A stretch of 53,845 nt of DNA from a virus. The position numbers and the translations under genes are program-made. The notes beneath the pieces were generated by a model. It made no database searches, was not told where the DNA came from, and saw only the letters and a program-made list of their open reading frames with translations. The stretch spans positions 1-53,845 of IMG/VR virus record IMGVR_UViG_3300032288_000426; one strand, 5' to 3'. This document shows, piece after piece, positions 8,023 to 16,524 of the stretch; the first letter of the stretch is position 1, and each line of letters starts with the position of its first letter.

Positions 8023-9036
8023 TTAGTTCCTTCCTTGACGGTTGCGGGCTTCCATTGCGTAGCGTTTGATCATGCGATTTCTGGACTCTATGTTGTCCCA
8101 CATGCCAGCTTCTTTGATAGCGTCCACCTGTGCCTTCGACAAGGTGAATGTGTTCCTGCCTCCGCTATTACTCGATGCTATCTCACGCCCACTGCTAGTT
8201 ACCGCGCTCCGAGGACGGCGCTGTGCCGGTTTCTCGCTGCTGTGACCATTGTAGCGGCTCGGTAGCCTTTCTGACAAGCGATTGTCAAGCTCTTCCCAAT
8301 AATCTGGCGTAGCCGGATCCCAGCCCTCTTCAGCCAAGGATTGATCAATGGTAAGAGCGATCTTTGAATCAATATCACCACCCTGTGGGTCGTACCAAGG
8401 ATGGTCTGCCAGCCACTGGGAAGCGTACCGCTGGACACGGGGATCCTGCCGAATCGTCGTTTGGCGCTCAGGCTGAACCATGCGCTGTTTGTACGACTCC
8501 AAATCCTCTGCCTTGCGGCGTGCCTCAAACCACATCTCCTGAGCCGATGTCAGCAAAGAGCCGTCACCGTTGGAGGTGGCCTCAGCAATCTTGCGCTTGG
8601 CAAACTCAATCCGGGTGTATTGATCTTCAATCGCCTTGTCCAACCGGGCTAATTCGCTACCGGCTGTTTTCTTTTCAACAACAGAAAGGCGTTCCAAGAG
8701 TTCTTGGTTTTGACGTTGCAGGTTTTGCAACCGAACGTCTTTTTCATTGGCCTGCTGGCGGTGGTATTCCTTGCGGGCTTTACGCTTTGCCCGCTTGGCA
8801 GCACGGATGCGCTCCTGCTCCGGGTCTACCTCACCATTGGCCTCGATTTCAGCCGCCTGAGCAGCCTCATCGTCCTCATCTGAGCCATGATCATCTTCAG
8901 CGGCGGCAGCACCACCCTGTTTCAGCTCCGGCTCATCCCCTTCCATTCCTTCGGGCAACGTTACGGTCGCAGAACCGTCTTGCCCCTCGTTAACCAGCAG
9001 ATCCTGCGTCTGCTTGTCTGTTGTGTCAGTAGCCAT
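8023..9036 (-). CDS. Scaffolding protein (probable)
   Basis: A 337-aa highly charged protein. The acidic N-terminal 70 residues (DEDDEAAQAAEIEANGEVD) are followed by a basic patch (RAAKRAKRKARKEYHRQQ), a Gln/Glu coiled coil (about 100-190), and a basic Asn/Arg-rich C-terminus (NRMIKRYAMEARNRQGRN) that could contact the capsid. It lies between the portal and capsid genes, the standard position of a scaffold. Inference from composition and gene order. Confidence 0.75.
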   Translation of the reverse strand: MATDTTDKQTQDLLVNEGQDGSATVTLPEGMEGDEPELKQGGAAAAEDDHGSDEDDEAAQAAEIEANGEVDPEQERIRAAKRAKRKARKEYHRQQANEKDVRLQNLQRQNQELLERLSVVEKKTAGSELARLDKAIEDQYTRIEFAKRKIAEATSNGDGSLLTSAQEMWFEARRKAEDLESYKQRMVQPERQTTIRQDPRVQRYASQWLADHPWYDPQGGDIDSKIALTIDQSLAEEGWDPATPDYWEELDNRLSERLPSRYNGHSSEKPAQRRPRSAVTSSGREIASSNSGGRNTFTLSKAQVDAIKEAGMWDNIESRNRMIKRYAMEARNRQGRN

Positions 9037-9045
9037 GTCTACCCC

Positions 9046-9483
9046 TTAAATAAAAGCCCGCATTTCCAGCGGATCACCAGTGACTCGTGCAATGAGTTCA
9101 TGGTCGTTCAAGATCATGAATAGCGCCGGGTCTTCCAGATCATCGTCTCCGGGAACTTTGACTTCCCAACGATCACCACCCCACTTTGGGACACGGATGT
9201 AGTCACCTACCTGCGCCCATGCACCTTCAGGCCACGGCTCCATCGTGTCGCGCTTTTTGAACGCCAAAGGGCCAATCATCAGCACCTTGGCTACCATGTT
9301 GTTCCACTTCTCGGTCTCTTTGGTTTCTTCAACCAAGATAATCCCGGCACTGGTTGCTTTCTTCTTGGTACGACGCAGTTGCACCAAAATCCTTGCTCCA
9401 AGAGGTTCCGCACCGGGGTTAACGCTCGGGAATGCCCAAGCTAATTCAGCTTCGCTAGAAGCTACCGGCTCATTCATGTTCAT
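9046..9483 (-). CDS. Phage GroES-like co-chaperonin
   Basis: A 145-aa protein of the Cpn10 family. PLGARILVQLRRTKKKATSA aligns with the GroES N-terminal strand and mobile loop; residues 46-51 (AGIILV) correspond to the GroEL-binding hydrophobic tripeptide region. Later AKVLMIGP, VGDYIRVPKWGG and FMILNDHELIARV match the remaining barrel strands. It is longer than bacterial GroES (about 97 aa), with a 20-residue N-terminal extension and a C-terminal tail. Placed just before the scaffold gene, it would act with host GroEL in folding the capsid protein, as T4 gp31 does. AAGGA precedes the start, which overlaps the previous gene. Confidence 0.85.
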   Translation of the reverse strand: MNMNEPVASSEAELAWAFPSVNPGAEPLGARILVQLRRTKKKATSAGIILVEETKETEKWNNMVAKVLMIGPLAFKKRDTMEPWPEGAWAQVGDYIRVPKWGGDRWEVKVPGDDDLEDPALFMILNDHELIARVTGDPLEMRAFI

Positions 9484-9655
9484 CTTCTTCCTTTAGTAAA
9501 TTATTAAGAATATCAAGGGCATATTCCAGCCCTTGGTGCTGTCCAACCAGCCTCTGATATGTCTCAAAGTTGACGCAATTACCCGCTGCCAACGAAGCGG
9601 CAATCTCGTGCTGACGCGCTTTTACAGCGCCTATGAAGTCACCTTCGTATCTCAT
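9470..9655 (-). CDS. Small conserved helical protein
   Basis: A 61-aa protein starting MRYEGDFIGAVKARQHEIAA. The start at 9655 forms an ATGA overlap with the upstream stop; longer in-frame versions would only read the upstream gene in another frame. It is all-helical with a QGLEYALDILNNLL pattern, and it recurs near portal genes in phages as I remember them. Function unknown. Its end overlaps the GroES start by 14 bases. Confidence 0.75.
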   Translation of the reverse strand: MRYEGDFIGAVKARQHEIAASLAAGNCVNFETYQRLVGQHQGLEYALDILNNLLKEEDEHE

Positions 9656-9834
9656 GCGTTGTCTTTGTTTACGCCCTTTGAACCCCCTTGGAAATTGCCA
9701 TGATCTGAATTGGCTTTTGGTTGAGTGGCAGATCCCTGCTCCTTGTACTCCTGACCAGTGATCCATGCGCCAGCGGCATTGCGGTGCTGCTGACGTACTG
9801 CTTCAGACTGCTCTTCTTTCAAAGTAACGGCCAT
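9652..9834 (-). CDS. Small hydrophilic protein, unknown
   Basis: A 60-aa Gln/Asn/Lys-rich protein encoded 2 bases after the portal stop and coupled to the next gene by ATGA. Probably disordered, with no recognisable domain. Its tight packing between portal and GroES genes supports it being real. Confidence 0.65.
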   Translation of the reverse strand: MAVTLKEEQSEAVRQQHRNAAGAWITGQEYKEQGSATQPKANSDHGNFQGGSKGVNKDNA

Positions 9835-9836
9835 GA

Positions 9837-12323
9837 TTAAACTCCTAAGTTGCGTTGTGCTGCTTCCTGCAGCGATAGGGCAGTTTCCTGCTGTTCCTTC
9901 TGTAACTGGACGCCATCGACCGTAATCTCAGCCGCCTTCATCCTTTCCTTCGTCAGGTTGTTCTCAGTGTTCATGGCAATATCAGCCTGCAACTTCTGAG
10001 TCTGCAACTGGATGTCGCTCTGATCACGCATCTGACGGCGCTGAGTCTCAGCCATCGACGCCTGAAGCACTGCCTGCGACTCAGGATCAGCAAGCTGCAT
10101 TGACTGCTGGCGCTGCTGAGTCATCTGAGACACCGTCTGACCCAACTGCTGCAGGGCAGGCATCACCTTCTCAAAGACCTTCTGCGTATCTATCTTCACA
10201 TGCTCAGAGGCCACAGCCACCGTCTGGTCAATCGCCTTAGTCATGCCTTTCTCGTCGTACTTGCTCAGGTTGATGCCGGTATCGCCAGAGGCGTACTGCG
10301 TCATCTGATCCTTGTACCAAAGCACCATGTGCTGCTTGATGTGCTCCATTTCCTGCGGCAGGCAGGCCATGGCAATAATGGGGTTGCTACCCAGAGTCGG
10401 ATCCAAAGAAAAGTTCAGGTGGCTCATAATATGAGCTAGATGATCCTGACCGGGGTACGCAAAGGCAGGCTTGCCCAACGCCATCGACATGTTCTCTTCA
10501 ATGGCATTCATCTCGCCCGGCTTGATTGCAGCAGGCATCAACTCGGCCACATTAGGCACCTTCATTTGCTTTAAAGCCCGAGAGATCACGGCACGGCGGT
10601 CAAACAGGTCAGGATTGTCTTTGGCAAACTGCACAACCGTCTGAATTTGCGCAATACGCTGGGTTTCACTGAAGATATGCGGGTCAGAGACTGGCACAAT
10701 GTCAGAATTGCGCTTGAAATCGTCTGTAGAGATGGGCAAATCAGCGACAACGTCACCTTTTTGCTGCTCATCCAGATACCAGCGGTTAATCCGACCCAAA
10801 ATCATCAGAACGCGCTTCTGAGACTCGTGTAAACGGGCGTGAATGGCAGAAAATACCGCTGCGCCCTGCTCAATCAGCGCCTGAGTCGTGCCAACAGGGG
10901 CTTGTGCGGTCACATCAGCGATCTTTTCCTCAGCCGTAGTCACCACACCCTTGGCCTGCGTGGTCAACCAGCCCAAAAGCTCAAACAAAACGGCGCTTGG
11001 CGGGTTAAATGGCAGTGGCATGGCGATTTTTCGCACATCATCCACGCCCGGAGCACCCTCAACCTCGATAACCTGCGTCACATCAATCTGATCTGACTGG
11101 CCGGAGATCTTCCCGCCCTTCAGTTTCATCATCGTGGCGCTGTTATTGATATGCGCAGTGTCCAAAAGCGCTCTCAGAGCGCCTGTAAGGGCTGCAGACA
11201 TGCCACCAATGATGTGAGGCAGGCCAACAGCGTAGGCTCCACGCCATGGAATGAACTTAAACTCGACGATCCAGTCCAACTTGGTCATCGTCTCGTCGCC
11301 TTCTTCCCAGTTCCGGTACAAACCAAGTAGCTCATGGTCTTGATCATCGATCATCATGATGTACGGAGCCGTCTTGCCATCAGTGCGACCGTCTTCTTCC
11401 AGATCCAACCATGTGTAAATGTGGTAAATCGTGCGCAAACCATCGACGTTGTCACTCATCGACTTGCCTTCGATCTTGTCATTGGCCTTCTGAGCACCAC
11501 TTTGCTCGGGTTCCAGCGTCGATCTGACAAAGGTTACGTCCCGATACAGGCCGCGCTCGATCCGCTGCTTGTACTCAAAGTCCGTAATCTCATGCACCTC
11601 AGTCACACGCTGGGCGGTGTAGAAGTTACCGGCTGCAAATGGCAGGTAAATGTTGTCGATAGGGATGAATTCAGCGCATGGACGGCGCTTTTTATCGTCG
11701 TACCACATCTTCAGGTACTGTGAGCCACCCAACGGGAGTTGAGTCAGCATCTGTTCCTGCTCGTCGCGGTACTCTTCGATCTGCTCAGTAAGCTGCCAGT
11801 TCATGTAGTCGCGCTTACGCTCTGCCACCTCAGTCTTCTCAGGCGTCACCTCACCCAAAATCTTGGTGCGGGTCGGGCCATCAGGTGGGAACATCTCCTT
11901 GATTGCACGGGAAGCAAAGTCAATACACGCCTCAACCATGATTGGATGCACCACCTTTGAGGCACCATTAAAGTTGGCACCACCCGGAGCGTCATTACCC
12001 ATACCAGTACGGCGCAGGCCATCCTCATATTGCTTGTCACGGCCTTTGCGGTCTTCCTTATCCTTCTCAATCAGGTCAAGGTAACGCATGGCAATGACGT
12101 TCAGATCCATGGGATTGAACACCTCGGCAAGGTTTTGGTAAAAGTCCTCGTCCTCACTGGGCGTCTTGAAGTTGCCCTCCATGTTTACCACCACGGAACC
12201 ATCAGGCATCTCTTCAATCTCGCTCTCTTCAAGGTCAATATCAACCTCGGCACCACCGTCTGGCATCTCTTTTAAGCCACTGATAAAGCGCCCGAACTCG
12301 GGGTCAATAGGCATATCGGCCAT
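9837..12323 (-). CDS. Portal protein
   Basis: An 828-aa protein encoded after TerL and the 1395-aa gene and before the scaffold and capsid genes. An acidic N-terminus is followed by a portal core (SKVVHPIMVEACIDFASRAI, QEQMLTQLPLGGSQYLKMWY, WIVEFKFIPWRGAYAVGLPH), a long helical stem and wing region, and a Gln-rich C-terminal coiled coil (about 700-828) that may form a barrel as in P22. The length suits large podovirus portals. AAGGAAA precedes the ATG. It forms the dodecameric DNA entry ring and binds the terminase. Confidence 0.85.
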   Translation of the reverse strand: MADMPIDPEFGRFISGLKEMPDGGAEVDIDLEESEIEEMPDGSVVVNMEGNFKTPSEDEDFYQNLAEVFNPMDLNVIAMRYLDLIEKDKEDRKGRDKQYEDGLRRTGMGNDAPGGANFNGASKVVHPIMVEACIDFASRAIKEMFPPDGPTRTKILGEVTPEKTEVAERKRDYMNWQLTEQIEEYRDEQEQMLTQLPLGGSQYLKMWYDDKKRRPCAEFIPIDNIYLPFAAGNFYTAQRVTEVHEITDFEYKQRIERGLYRDVTFVRSTLEPEQSGAQKANDKIEGKSMSDNVDGLRTIYHIYTWLDLEEDGRTDGKTAPYIMMIDDQDHELLGLYRNWEEGDETMTKLDWIVEFKFIPWRGAYAVGLPHIIGGMSAALTGALRALLDTAHINNSATMMKLKGGKISGQSDQIDVTQVIEVEGAPGVDDVRKIAMPLPFNPPSAVLFELLGWLTTQAKGVVTTAEEKIADVTAQAPVGTTQALIEQGAAVFSAIHARLHESQKRVLMILGRINRWYLDEQQKGDVVADLPISTDDFKRNSDIVPVSDPHIFSETQRIAQIQTVVQFAKDNPDLFDRRAVISRALKQMKVPNVAELMPAAIKPGEMNAIEENMSMALGKPAFAYPGQDHLAHIMSHLNFSLDPTLGSNPIIAMACLPQEMEHIKQHMVLWYKDQMTQYASGDTGINLSKYDEKGMTKAIDQTVAVASEHVKIDTQKVFEKVMPALQQLGQTVSQMTQQRQQSMQLADPESQAVLQASMAETQRRQMRDQSDIQLQTQKLQADIAMNTENNLTKERMKAAEITVDGVQLQKEQQETALSLQEAAQRNLGV

Positions 12324-12334
12324 GATTGTTTCCT

Positions 12335-15300
12335 TTAATTAACTGTCCAGATTGATTTCACTGCGCCGCCATCAGCAAAGGCTGGCCCTTGAATAAAACG
12401 ACCACCATCAGTTGTGTCGGGGTCTGCATCATAGGTATTTACTTCGCCGCCTTCTGCCATGCCTTGCACATGCCTCTGCAGCATCTCGTTAAAACTTGTC
12501 TCGTAGTCCACAGCGCCGCCTTTAGCCATGCCAGCACCCTCACCCAAGCTGCTGACGTATTGCTGCAGCATTTGGTTTGCTTTTGCAAAAGTAAGCTGAC
12601 CACCTTCGGCCATGGTTACTGCGCCGCCATCTTTATACGATTGGCCTTTGGCAGCAGATTCGCGCATCTTTGGCGTCACATCAATGTAGTAAACCTTCTC
12701 GCCATGTTGATGCGCATACTTCGGCAACAGTTTATTGAAGATGCTGGAATACTGCTCATCAGATAACATCAATGGGCCTCTGTGGCCGCTCATCTTCATA
12801 AAGTCATCAAACCATCCGGGGGTCTTCGTAATTGCTTCAATCTCTTGCGATGAAAGTTGATTCATCTTCTTGGATGCGGCAGGCAACGTAGTCTCCCCTA
12901 CCGTCGCACCAAACTGCTTGGCATACTTGTCGAGGTAGTTCTTGTAGGTCTTGTCGTAATATTGACGCATACCTTCACCGCCGACTTTAAGGTCGAGGCC
13001 AGATAAAGATTTTGTCCCATATTCATTTGAACTCTGCCCAAGCAATTTTTTGGCTGCATCTTTACCAATAAAGTCGCTTAACTTATCTTCAGGCACATCA
13101 ACTTTGTCTATAACTAAATTTCCGTTTTTGTAGCCATGCAAAGTGCCATTCTGGTAAACAAGCTCATCAATATGCTTGCTCAGATCATAGCGATCAGCCT
13201 GCCGCTGACCTGTAGTCAGATACACGCGATCCATGCCGGTGTCTGCGGCTTCTTTAATCGCACGCTTTAAGCCAAGCTGATACCAGTTGTCTTTGAACGG
13301 TGCGTCTGGAACACCTTTTTCAAAAGCGTTGTAATAACGAGCCCTATCCATTACGTGATCTTTTGTGCCATAAGCCACAGGCATATCCAAGCCTCTTTTT
13401 TGCAAAGAAAAGAATCCCGGCTCTTGTTCAACAATTGAATAACCAATTCTTAATTTATCGCCATATCCTTTATCCCTACCCTGCTGATGCCAGTCAGACT
13501 GCAACTCATCAATCAGCAATCCCTTCTTGCCATCAACGTCAGTGTGATCAGCTACGCGTAGGTGAAATAGAACATTAGGCTCATCACCGTGGTGGGTTGA
13601 GTTTATGAAGTTGTAGTTTTTCTTTTGCCCTTTGTTTATGGTACTAGCAAAATTTTCTAACGCCTCTTCGTCTGATCCTCCAAACCCGCTGCGTGACGCC
13701 ACCCATTGACCAAATTGATCACGAATTTCAATTTCGCGTTGACCAGTATATTTATTGTCGCTCACCGTTCTAACGGTGTACCCGCTTAAATCTGGAGCAG
13801 GAGCAGAGTTTTCTGGCAAAGCAACACGGATCTCACGGTAGTTCGCGCCACCGGGCATGTTGTAGTCGGCATGAGTCTGAGGCCCGAACATAGCCCGCTT
13901 GGCTTGGGACTCTGCCTCATATTCTTTCTGCAGCCTTGTCAAAGTACGATCAGCCTCAGCCCACTCCCGGCTGTCGCTGTCCATGTAGGACATGTCATCT
14001 TTGAGCTGATATATGTTGTCGCTGAGCTCTTCCAAACTCTCCTTACCCTCTTTAAGGACAGTCTCACGCAACGGTATGCGGTTCTGCTCAGCAGCAGCCA
14101 GCACCTCTTCTCTTGTCACCTCTGGACGGGACGCCAGATCACCCAGCCCAAGCTCTGCAAGGCGCTCGTCATTCACGCCCGGCGTCTTCTTCAGGTCGGA
14201 CACAAACGCAGAACCTTGACCCTTCTTGCGCTGCACATTCAACGCCGCCTTCTCAGCAGGGTTGTAAAATCCAAGATCATTGGCAGGGGCTTTGAGCTTG
14301 CCTGACGGGCCGCCTTCAGGGACGATGCTCATACGCATCGGTGCAGTCATGTTTTCAAGCTGCGTCTCCAAGATGTCTGAGAACGTTGGCGTCAACGCCT
14401 TGGCGCTTGCTCTGCCGTATTGCAGCGCCTTCTGTGCGGCAAACGGAGCCGTAATCGCAGTGCCAAGCTCCAGCAGTGGGCGCTCTTCGCCTGTAGTCAG
14501 TCCTGCTTGGTTGAGCCTTTCTTGGAAGTGCTCTGTGCCGTAAGGCATTACGCCCTGCGGGCCTACTTGCACCTTGGGCGCATATCCCATCTGTGGCGAA
14601 CGTTTGTCAACGACAGATGTTTGTTGATCCATCACAGACGCTTTCTTGCGCAGGCCGGGGATCTTTGTCTGCAGGTAATCAATGCCCTCGCCAGCCATGC
14701 CAAGCAGATCCATTGGTGTGCCAACAGTAAATGCAGCAGGGCCGCGCAGCAGCACATCTGTCACGGCTCCGGGCTTGCTCATCGACCGCTTCTCTCTGCT
14801 GAACTGGCGCTTGAACGCATCTGCCAAGTCAGTCAACGGCTGAGGGATTGTGAATGGCTTGGGCTTGAACATGTCGCCAGACACCTCACCCGGATCGCCG
14901 CCACCACCCATGTGAACAACGCCACCGTCCTTCTTGCCTGTCAGTTCTTTGATGCGACGGCGGTATTGCTCAAGCTCGTCAAGCAATTGGTTATCGATGA
15001 TCTGCTTACCGCCCAGCATCTGCAGGGTGCCGAACTCACTGGCCGCCTGCTTTGGGTTGGCACGGATACCGGCCACCGTGTCAGGGAACGTCATCTCATA
15101 AGGCATCAGCACATCTGTGCGGCCAAGGAACTTGCCGGGGATGTCATGCGAATAGGTCGGGTGCATTGAAGGCTTCAGGTTCGCCACACCGGGCTCCATC
15201 TGCATCACAGAGAACCCGGTCATACCACGCTCCATGTCGCGCAGCTCAGGCTCACTGACTGCATGGCGCACATTCAACCCGCTCGGCAGGCCAAGCTCTT

Positions 15301-16522
15301 CGGTTGTCTTAGTGAGCTGCATCACTGAGTTGTAGTGCTTGCGTGCCTCCGGGTTTTCAATCATGTACAGATACGACGCCTCTGGATGCTCAATGCCGGG
15401 GAAGTCAGGAAACTCGGCCTTCGCGTTACCAGAACGGATGATTTTGTTGAAGTGGTCTACATTGCGTGGCGTCATCTGCTCTGGCTTTGACAGCTTCAGC
15501 AAGGCGTCAGCGTAGTGCTCGGCATAGTTCAAACCCTCTGGCCCCATCGCCATGAAGTTTGCCAGCACAGGTGCGCCACCGTACTGCTCAGAAGCGCCAG
15601 TCACCCGACGCTGGAATCCAGCAGCAGGCACCAGACCAGATGCCCAACCAGCCTCTTCAGGATGGCCGAGGCCAAAGCGTGGGCCACCGTACTGACGGGA
15701 CGGCATACGCAATCCCTCACCACCAATACCAAAGATGTCGTAATCAGCGATTGAGATGTCGCCCGGCAGTGACAGCATCACGCTGCCTCGGTGTGGCTCC
15801 AGATCAATGTTCTTGGCCTCTGGTACCTCACGGCTGCGCTGGATGTCGTGCTGCAATTCCTGCTCAAGATCAAACTGCTTCTTGCTCTTACCGGCCACGC
15901 TCACAGACTCGCCCGGCTTGGCACGGACAAACTCGCCCGTCATCTGCGGGGCTACGCGCTCAGCAATGGCGTTGATCTCGGCTTTAGTCTTGGGCTTTGC
16001 GCGGGCAGGCTTCGGGCTTGGCCCCTTGGACTTCTTGGCCTCCACTGGCGCAACCTCGGCAGGCCGCATACGAGCAAGCTCCTCCGCCTGCTTGGCGGAC
16101 ATCTCAGCAACGAACTGGCGCTCAGCCAATGACAACGGACGATTGGAATCCATTAGGTTACGAGCCGCCTCAAAAGACTTCTCGCCCTTACCAACGTTGC
16201 TTGCCCTTCTGAATAGCTTGCCACCACCGGCCATGTGCACGCCGCCACCATGAGCCTTAGTGATGTCGGGACTCTTTGGCCCGAGAATGCGTCTGATCTC
16301 ATCTAATGAAGCGTTGCCACGCTCAGTTGCCGGGTTTACTGGCGCATAGCGTGCTGCCTGCTCTTCCTGCAAACGCCGGAACATCAACTCGGCCTCAAGC
16401 TGCTGCTGTGGCGTGCCCTTCGGCAACCTACCGAGAAGCTCGTCAAGATCCGGCGCGTTGCCCGCAGCCTTCGTGCCTTGGGTTGCTTTGAATACCTTTT
16501 TGATGTCTTTAGGGGTAGGCAT
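12335..16522 (-). CDS. Giant multidomain (polyvalent-type) phage protein between TerL and portal
   Basis: A 1395-aa protein. The ATG at 16520-16522 is used; a GTG 6 bases upstream overlaps the TerL stop (GTGA) and is an alternative. The N-terminal 500 residues are Ala/Lys-rich linkers plus a globular part (DYDIFGIGGEGLRMPSRQY). Residues about 950-1290 hold a conserved phage domain with IDELQSDWHQQGRDKGYG (about 1005), TTGQRQADRYDLSKHIDEL (about 1110), LDLKVGGEGMRQYYDK (about 1180) and YIDVTPKMRESAAKGQ (about 1285), which I recognise from large polyvalent-associated proteins. GG motifs (KDGGVV, KDGGAV, AKGGAV, ADGGAV) sit between domains. Its role is unknown; injection with the DNA is a common proposal for such proteins. 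Confidence 0.75.
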   Translation of the reverse strand: MPTPKDIKKVFKATQGTKAAGNAPDLDELLGRLPKGTPQQQLEAELMFRRLQEEQAARYAPVNPATERGNASLDEIRRILGPKSPDITKAHGGGVHMAGGGKLFRRASNVGKGEKSFEAARNLMDSNRPLSLAERQFVAEMSAKQAEELARMRPAEVAPVEAKKSKGPSPKPARAKPKTKAEINAIAERVAPQMTGEFVRAKPGESVSVAGKSKKQFDLEQELQHDIQRSREVPEAKNIDLEPHRGSVMLSLPGDISIADYDIFGIGGEGLRMPSRQYGGPRFGLGHPEEAGWASGLVPAAGFQRRVTGASEQYGGAPVLANFMAMGPEGLNYAEHYADALLKLSKPEQMTPRNVDHFNKIIRSGNAKAEFPDFPGIEHPEASYLYMIENPEARKHYNSVMQLTKTTEELGLPSGLNVRHAVSEPELRDMERGMTGFSVMQMEPGVANLKPSMHPTYSHDIPGKFLGRTDVLMPYEMTFPDTVAGIRANPKQAASEFGTLQMLGGKQIIDNQLLDELEQYRRRIKELTGKKDGGVVHMGGGGDPGEVSGDMFKPKPFTIPQPLTDLADAFKRQFSREKRSMSKPGAVTDVLLRGPAAFTVGTPMDLLGMAGEGIDYLQTKIPGLRKKASVMDQQTSVVDKRSPQMGYAPKVQVGPQGVMPYGTEHFQERLNQAGLTTGEERPLLELGTAITAPFAAQKALQYGRASAKALTPTFSDILETQLENMTAPMRMSIVPEGGPSGKLKAPANDLGFYNPAEKAALNVQRKKGQGSAFVSDLKKTPGVNDERLAELGLGDLASRPEVTREEVLAAAEQNRIPLRETVLKEGKESLEELSDNIYQLKDDMSYMDSDSREWAEADRTLTRLQKEYEAESQAKRAMFGPQTHADYNMPGGANYREIRVALPENSAPAPDLSGYTVRTVSDNKYTGQREIEIRDQFGQWVASRSGFGGSDEEALENFASTINKGQKKNYNFINSTHHGDEPNVLFHLRVADHTDVDGKKGLLIDELQSDWHQQGRDKGYGDKLRIGYSIVEQEPGFFSLQKRGLDMPVAYGTKDHVMDRARYYNAFEKGVPDAPFKDNWYQLGLKRAIKEAADTGMDRVYLTTGQRQADRYDLSKHIDELVYQNGTLHGYKNGNLVIDKVDVPEDKLSDFIGKDAAKKLLGQSSNEYGTKSLSGLDLKVGGEGMRQYYDKTYKNYLDKYAKQFGATVGETTLPAASKKMNQLSSQEIEAITKTPGWFDDFMKMSGHRGPLMLSDEQYSSIFNKLLPKYAHQHGEKVYYIDVTPKMRESAAKGQSYKDGGAVTMAEGGQLTFAKANQMLQQYVSSLGEGAGMAKGGAVDYETSFNEMLQRHVQGMAEGGEVNTYDADPDTTDGGRFIQGPAFADGGAVKSIWTVN

Positions 16523-16524
16523 GG

